Origin: Candidatus Woesearchaeota archaeon
GTDB taxonomy: Archaea; Nanobdellota; Nanobdellia; Woesearchaeales; GW2011-AR9
Assembly: GCA_016179995.1 (NCBI GenBank)
Contig: JACPCC010000103.1
Coordinates: forward strand, 1-15,997
Reading direction: 5' to 3'
Length of the DNA stretch: 15,997 nt
This document shows, piece after piece, positions 12,814-15,997 of the stretch; within the stretch, counting starts at the first letter, position 1, and each line of letters begins with the position of its first letter. The translations under genes were made by a program, and so were the position numbers. Below the pieces are notes generated by a model, which was given only the letters and a program-made list of their open reading frames with translations, did not search any database and was not told the DNA's origin.

Positions 12814-12874
12814 TCAGATAAGTTAGTCAGATAAGTTAGTTAGATAAGTTAGTTAGATAAGTTAGTTAGATAAT
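12810..12874 (+). repeat. Five tandem 13-bp repeats starting at the valS stop
   Basis: Units of TTAGTTAGATAAG, nearly identical over five copies; the first two carry TTAGTCAGATAAG-type sequence. The array starts exactly at the valS TAG and every unit contains TAG and TAA triplets, so it supplies stops in several frames. Confidence 0.88.
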
Positions 12875-12906
12875 GGTTTAGAAATCTAAGAAAGCTTAAC
12901 TAATTA

Positions 12907-13146
12907 TTATTTAGCGAAATGGTCAATTACTTTTTCTATGGCCCTTCCAGAATACCGTCCTCCCGCAATTCCAACAATAGTACTAATCGTAGACACATAA
13001 ATTGTGGCCTTTCCTCTCGCTATCCACAAAAAATTATCCATTTCAGTCAAATCAAATCTCCCTAGGCAATAATCTAGACCAATTGCAGCACCGGCTATAC
13101 CGCCAACTATCATTCCAGCCACGGATAATTTATTTTCAAGTGTCAT
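12907..13146 (-). CDS. Small Gly-rich two-span membrane protein, hypothetical
   Basis: 79 residues. The first span (about 8-24, SVAGMIVGGIAGAAIGL) and the second (about 47-63, ATIYVSTISTIVGIAGG) are rich in Gly and Ala, and GxxxG-type spacing suggests helix pairing or oligomers. A loop with DYCLGRFDLTEMDNFLW separates them, and the C-terminus is a charged helix (AIEKVIDHFAK). No family recognised. The start at 13144-13146 fits a TATA box 22-32 nt upstream on the minus strand; GGGGTAGG just before the ATG could also assist. It converges with valS, whose repeat array lies in the shared 3' spacer. Confidence 0.65.
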   Translation of the reverse strand: MTLENKLSVAGMIVGGIAGAAIGLDYCLGRFDLTEMDNFLWIARGKATIYVSTISTIVGIAGGRYSGRAIEKVIDHFAK

Positions 13147-13167
13147 AACCTACCCCAAACGATTAGT

Positions 13168-13177
13168 ATTTATAAAT
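13168..13177 (-). promoter_or_regulatory. TATA box of the small membrane protein gene
   Basis: The minus strand reads ATTTATAAAT, centred about 27 nt before the ATG at 13146, giving a leaderless or nearly leaderless transcript. Confidence 0.6.
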
Positions 13178-13411
13178 CTTAGCGTATTAATTACTCAAAA
13201 GTGATGCCTAACCCCTTGTGCTATTTTACTGTTTTGAGCATTACTTCCGTCTATTTTAAGCCCAATTGTCCGAAAGCTTTTTAAGGAGACGACCTTTTAA
13301 AAGAGAAAACAAGAACGACAGCATTAATTTTAACGTTCTATAATTGACCGGAAATAGTAATAAACAAACAAAAATAGTCATAAATAAAGTAAAACAACGA
13401 GGTGTTTAACC

Positions 13412-13573
13412 ATGGTAGAAGGTTATTGCGTCAAGTGCAAGGCAAAGAGAGACATGAAAGATGGTAAAGAAGTTGCTATGAAAGGCAAGGGCGGAGTAGA
13501 GCGAAGAGCTATGAAAGGCAAATGCCCCAAGTGTGATACTACAATGTTTAGGATTCTGGGTAAGAAGAAATAA
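13412..13573 (+). CDS. DUF5679-type zinc-ribbon protein
   Basis: A 53-residue protein starting MVEGYCVKCKAKRDMKDGKE. Two CxxC pairs, CVKC near the N-terminus and CPKC before the DTTMFRI ending, form a four-Cys zinc ribbon. The order CVKCK...MK...GKCPKCxTxMFRI is that of DUF5679, a short archaeal family of unknown function. It is basic, with repeated AMKGK segments (residues 22-26 and 34-38), so nucleic-acid binding is likely but unproven. The start is fixed by GAGGTG at 13399-13404, seven nt before the ATG. It stands alone between two non-coding spacers; a palindrome with a T-rich tail follows. Confidence 0.88.
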   Translation: MVEGYCVKCKAKRDMKDGKEVAMKGKGGVERRAMKGKCPKCDTTMFRILGKKK

Positions 13574-13598
13574 TAGCAATAATTACCTATCTATAACG

Positions 13599-13640
13599 AA
13601 TGAATATTCATTTTAATTTTTTTATTTTAAATTTTTAAGA
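13599..13640 (+). terminator. Palindrome plus T-rich tract after the zinc-ribbon gene
   Basis: The perfect 14-nt palindrome AATGAATATTCATT (13599-13612) is followed by a run rich in T up to about 13640. It is placed as a terminator 26 nt after the stop. Archaeal termination depends mainly on the T tracts; the palindrome may instead be a protein site. Confidence 0.5.
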
Positions 13641-13716
13641 GGCAAAATAGAGATTAGATGTTTTTAATAGAAATAAATATAATAATATAAAAGATATTTC
13701 GTTGGGGGGTGTAAAT

Positions 13717-14202
13717 ATGAATAAAAAAATAGTTTTGGGAATAGTTTTGTTAGTAGTTTTGGCTTTGGCCTTAGGTTGTCAAAAGCCAGCCCAAGTAGGA
13801 GAAAAAGCAACTAAAGCAGCAAAAAGCTCTCCACTGACGGGCAACGTTGTAGCTGACACGGGCGCATCTGCCGCGTCAGATAGCTTGAGTGATGAAGTAG
13901 CTGGATATGAAAAAGACCTTGTTGCAGGAGATAGTATAGAGATTTTGCCATACCAAAAGTATTACGGTTACAGCGGATTTTCTCCACAAGAAGTTAGCAC
14001 CAAAGTAGGTCAGTCCTTAACTTGGGTTAACCACGCCAATAAAGACGTAGAAATGGTCTTCCAAAAGAATAAGCATCCACAGGTTATTACCAGCGGAAAA
14101 TTCCATCCAGGAGAAACATACAATTATGCTTTCTCTGAACCTGGAACTTACGACTATTGGGTTGTCGGTTACGGCGCCAAAGGGAAGATTGTAGTAGAAT
14201 AA
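13717..14202 (+). CDS. Cupredoxin-fold lipoprotein without recognisable copper ligands
   Basis: 161 residues. A lipoprotein signal peptide MNKKIVLGIVLLVVLALALG leads to Cys21, the likely lipid-anchored residue, then a Ser/Ala-rich linker to about residue 68. The rest is a cupredoxin-like sandwich: VSTKVGQSLTWVNHANKDV, then FHPGETYNYAFSEPGTYDYW and GKIVVE match the family's VKxGDTVTWVN, LxPGxxFSYTFxxPGTYDY and GKVIV. The type I copper ligands are missing: the PHT histidine is replaced by DVEM, and the C-terminal Cys-His-Met loop by VVGYGAKG (149-156). So it is probably an anchored, metal-free binding protein outside the membrane. The start is the ATG at 13717, served by GGGGGGTG at 13704-13711; an in-frame TTG at 13702 overlaps this site and is rejected. 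Confidence 0.82.
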   Translation: MNKKIVLGIVLLVVLALALGCQKPAQVGEKATKAAKSSPLTGNVVADTGASAASDSLSDEVAGYEKDLVAGDSIEILPYQKYYGYSGFSPQEVSTKVGQSLTWVNHANKDVEMVFQKNKHPQVITSGKFHPGETYNYAFSEPGTYDYWVVGYGAKGKIVVE

Positions 14203-14232
14203 GTTTTTTATTGTTTTTTCTTTTTTTTGTTT
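14203..14232 (+). terminator. Strong T-rich terminator after the cupredoxin gene
   Basis: Three T runs of 6, 6 and 8 separated by single or few bases follow directly on the stop codon, the typical form of archaeal factor-independent termination. Confidence 0.8.
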
Positions 14233-14330
14233 AATTCTTTAATAGTCTATCCGGAAGTTTTAGGTATCTCTATTTCATCACTTATTTAAACCGATAATTA
14301 TAAGATTTATTTGTAGGTGGTGCATTTAAC

Positions 14331-15446
14331 ATGAAAATACTACTTACGGCCCAACAACGGGGTTCTACTAACACTATTGCTCCTGTAGCCAGAGAACTAT
14401 CTAAACGTGGGCACTCCCTCACTATTTATGCCACGGGAAATGAAACAGAAGCAGCTGGTTTTCAAGGGCTTTCTTATGAGCATATCCATCCCGCAAATGA
14501 AGATTATTCTAACTTAGTTAAAAATTATAGTGCAGTTATTGTTGGAGTATCTGGATATGGCTCTCCAGATTATCTTTTTTTAAAAGCTGCCAATTCTCAA
14601 AGTATTCCTACAATAACTATTGAAAACCAAAATAATAGATATCGGCAGAAATTTGGAACAAATATTGTCGATCTTCCAACTTTATTGGCTGTGATGAGTG
14701 AAGATTGTATTCAAAAATTAAAAGAAGAGCTGGGTCAGGAGATGGGTGAAGAAGCTGCTAAAAGAAGCAGAGTTGTAGGTTGGACGGCTTTTGATAATTA
14801 TTCCAAAATAAGAGACGATTTTAATGAAGAAAATAGAGTAAAATTACTGCATGAATTAGGACTTAATTCGGAAGAATTATTATACACTCATTTCACACAA
14901 AATACTCATCCATTATCTAAATATATCACGGAAAAAAATCTTTCATTTGATGAATGGACCGCACGTTTCAATTATGAAATGGGCGTAACCAGATTTACTT
15001 TCGAAGCTGCTTCAGATTTAGGTTTAAAACTTTTTGTCAAGCCACATCCTGGCGAAGAGTTTGAAAGAAACTATACTAAAGAATTAGCTGAGCGGTACGG
15101 ATTTGCATTTATTCCGGCCAAAGCCTGCAACACACAGCAATTAATGTTGGCATCTTACTCTATAACTGCAGGAAGAAGCACTAGTTTGACCGAAGCTACT
15201 CTTCTGGATAGAAATGCTGCTGGAATTATCCCTGATTTGGGTGAAGAATGGGTCAGCCTCTTTCCGCCGTTAGAACTGGGTGCGATACCATATACACAAA
15301 ATTGGCAAGGAATAAAAAGTATCTTAAAACAAGTAACTTCTCAAGACAAATCTGTTGTTAATAAACTAGCTGAAGACAGAAAAAAGTTTTCTGTTGATGG
15401 TAAAGCTTCAAAGAGATTGGCCGATTTAGTTGAAGGCTTAAGATGA
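14331..15446 (+). CDS. GT-B-fold glycosyltransferase/epimerase-like protein
   Basis: 371 residues, no signal peptide or membrane span. The N-terminus MKILLTAQQRGSTNTIAPVA and the following RGHSLTIYATGNE are the first Rossmann domain of GT-B enzymes. In the C-terminal domain FVKPHPGEEFERNY (around 235-248) and AGRSTSLTEATLLD (280-293) match the nucleotide-sugar binding end of UDP-GlcNAc 2-epimerase-like and CDP-glycerol transferase-like proteins. The exact donor and acceptor cannot be read from the sequence. An insert around 185-225 (THFTQNTHPLSKYITEKN) is unfamiliar. The start is supported by TAGGTGGTG at 14314-14322, eight nt before the ATG. It is preceded by a strong terminator and followed directly by T7, so it is a single-gene unit. 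A surface-glycan role is inferred. Confidence 0.72.
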   Translation: MKILLTAQQRGSTNTIAPVARELSKRGHSLTIYATGNETEAAGFQGLSYEHIHPANEDYSNLVKNYSAVIVGVSGYGSPDYLFLKAANSQSIPTITIENQNNRYRQKFGTNIVDLPTLLAVMSEDCIQKLKEELGQEMGEEAAKRSRVVGWTAFDNYSKIRDDFNEENRVKLLHELGLNSEELLYTHFTQNTHPLSKYITEKNLSFDEWTARFNYEMGVTRFTFEAASDLGLKLFVKPHPGEEFERNYTKELAERYGFAFIPAKACNTQQLMLASYSITAGRSTSLTEATLLDRNAAGIIPDLGEEWVSLFPPLELGAIPYTQNWQGIKSILKQVTSQDKSVVNKLAEDRKKFSVDGKASKRLADLVEGLR

Positions 15447-15453
15447 TTTTTTT
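15447..15453 (+). terminator. T7 terminator after the GT-B gene
   Basis: Seven T follow the TGA stop directly, the same arrangement as after the THUMP gene at 8679. Confidence 0.6.
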
Positions 15454-15479
15454 CTAAATCTCCAGCAATTAAATTATTC

Positions 15480-15498
15480 AAAATAAAAAAACAAAGAA
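15480..15498 (-). terminator. T-rich terminator of the 24-aa peptide gene
   Basis: On the minus strand TTCTTTGTTTTTTATTTTG follows the stop of the small peptide gene. It lies between two convergent genes. Confidence 0.55.
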
Positions 15499-15499
15499 T

Positions 15500-15574
15500 T
15501 TAACAACATCCGCAACAACTTTTCTTCTTAACAGGTTTCTTAACTGCTTTCTTTACTGCTTTTTTCTTAGCCAT
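15500..15574 (-). CDS. 24-aa Lys-rich peptide with a CCGCC tail
   Basis: The complement from ATG 15572-15574 encodes 24 residues: MAKKKAVKKAVKKPVKKK, then SCCGCC, then TAA. The first 18 residues repeat a KKAVKK-like unit, as in histone-H1-like or nucleic-acid-binding tails. The last five residues are a dense Cys cluster, CCGCC, able to bind metal or form disulfides. The gene is supported by a perfect GAGGTGA ribosome binding site (15581-15587, minus strand) six nt from the ATG, the same site and spacing as the PRC-barrel gene, and by a T-rich terminator just after the stop. At this length the function is unknown. Confidence 0.75.
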   Translation of the reverse strand: MAKKKAVKKAVKKPVKKKSCCGCC

Positions 15575-15611
15575 TAGTTTTCACCTCTTTTTAATTTACT
15601 ACGGGTTGATT

Positions 15612-15823
15612 CTACAAACTAGAGAATACAACGTAAACGAGGAACAGCGTTAACAAAGAGTATAGTAATCCAACTATACCAATAATAACTCCAAGTGTAG
15701 CTATTCTGTTTTTATGTTTTTTAAATTGGAGATTATAAAAAACAATGCTACAAATGGAGAATAAATTTCTAGTGGGCAACGAGAGCTTTATTAAATCACA
15801 AAAAAAATACCCGCCTCAACCAT
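15612..15823 (-). pseudogene. Broken DUF4190-like membrane protein frame
   Basis: The complement of 15612 to about 15800 reads LPTRNLFSICSIVFYN, then LQFKKHKNR, then IATLGVIIGIVGLLYSLLTL and a short hydrophobic end. Two spans joined by a basic loop, with GVIIGIVGLL in the second, are the pattern of DUF4190 proteins. No ATG or GTG opens this frame. An ATG at 15821-15823 starts MVEAGIFF in another register and would join it if the run of eight A at 15800-15807 (T on the coding strand) had one base more. It may be a decayed gene, a homopolymer error, or use the TTG near 15779. No ribosome binding site precedes the ATG. Confidence 0.35.
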
Positions 15824-15834
15824 CGTCGAAAGGC
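15800..15834 (-). terminator. Hairpin plus T8 on the minus strand
   Basis: On the minus strand a five-pair stem (GCCTT with GAGGC, ends at 15834 and 15813) with a 12-nt loop is followed by GGGTA and eight T. This looks like the end of a transcript coming from the right-hand edge. If so, the frame downstream at 15612 is not part of it. Confidence 0.4.
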
Positions 15835-15997
15835 CTGCAATATTGTGGGTATCCCCCCGTTCTGTCTGGTTGACAATATACCGGTTTCATTATTAAATAA
15901 GCACTAATATCCTGTCAAGTTAGTTGGCTTTCATCAGGTAGGCTATCTTGGTTAAAAGAAGGAGATTCCCCCAGATTTTCTTCGGCTGGTGGACGGT
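15835..15997. other. Unassigned GC-richer stretch, possible structured RNA
   Basis: No reading frame of note on either strand. The stretch is richer in G and C than the other spacers. Possible pairings are ATATTGT (about 15841-15847) with ACAATAT (about 15873-15879) and ACCCGC (15809-15814) with GTGGGT (about 15846-15851). On the minus strand it ends at a hairpin and T8. A non-coding RNA extending past the window is possible. Signatures of SRP RNA, 5S rRNA, tRNA and box C/D RNA were looked for and not found. Confidence 0.25.

Noticed and set aside
13190..13245. Possible hairpin CTCAAAA / TTTTGAG upstream of the zinc-ribbon gene
   Set aside because: The loop is long (about 31 nt) and an alternative pairing (GTGATGC with GCATTAC) competes, so neither is convincing.
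13702..13716. TTG start for the cupredoxin lipoprotein
   Set aside because: The TTG overlaps the G-run that serves as ribosome site, and the ATG at 13717 gives a normal lipoprotein signal peptide.
15835..15997. SRP RNA, 5S rRNA, tRNA or box C/D RNA at the right edge
   Set aside because: No SRP loop sequence (GGAAGGnAGCAGC-like), no 5S or T-loop signature. A TGATGA (C-box-like) occurs on the minus strand but no CTGA D box at suitable distance.

Overview
The window looks like a chromosomal segment of an AT-rich archaeon. The features that point there are an Orc1/Cdc6 initiator, an archaeal-type RNase P RNA, TATA boxes about 25-28 nt before start codons (leaderless style) alternating with GAGGTGA-type ribosome binding sites, poly-T terminators, and several small DPANN-style families (PRC-barrel protein, DUF5679 zinc ribbon, site-2-protease-like membrane protein, short WKEEW membrane protein). 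A bacterial-type gyrase A subunit also fits. Within the archaea a DPANN lineage of the Woesearchaeota/Pacearchaeota kind is the best guess, as inference only.

Layout. 1-256 (minus): start of orc1/cdc6. 257-1283: very AT-rich, gene-poor DNA with an ORB-like element against cdc6, a second dyad, a scattered TATATCTTAA-like motif and three perfect 11-bp repeats; this is the candidate replication origin. 1284-2654: a small membrane peptide (minus), a frameshifted P-loop ATPase relic (plus), a possible 31-aa peptide and a PRC-barrel protein (both minus). 2805-4501: TraB-family protein, a small hypothetical protein, RNase P RNA and a 64-aa hypothetical protein. 4718-8678: gyrA overlapping a THUMP/methyltransferase-like gene. 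8768-10295: a site-2-protease-like membrane protein, then a small membrane protein with a tightly linked 99-aa protein. 10360-12813: valyl-tRNA synthetase. 12907-15574: a small membrane protein (minus), DUF5679, a cupredoxin-fold lipoprotein, a GT-B-fold protein and a 24-aa Lys/Cys-rich peptide (minus). 15575-15997: a broken DUF4190-like frame and an unassigned GC-richer stretch that may be a minus-strand RNA.

How it fits together. The segment is an origin-proximal housekeeping region (replication initiator, gyrase, tRNA maturation, tRNA charging) interleaved with small membrane and envelope genes. Two patterns stand out. First, four products keep a recognisable fold but appear to have lost the defining catalytic or metal-binding residues: the P-loop ATPase, the methyltransferase-like protein, the site-2-protease-like protein and the cupredoxin. 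Second, the spacers hold unrelated short tandem repeats (11, 11, 20 and 13 bp units). No CRISPR array, insertion sequence, tRNA or prophage was seen.
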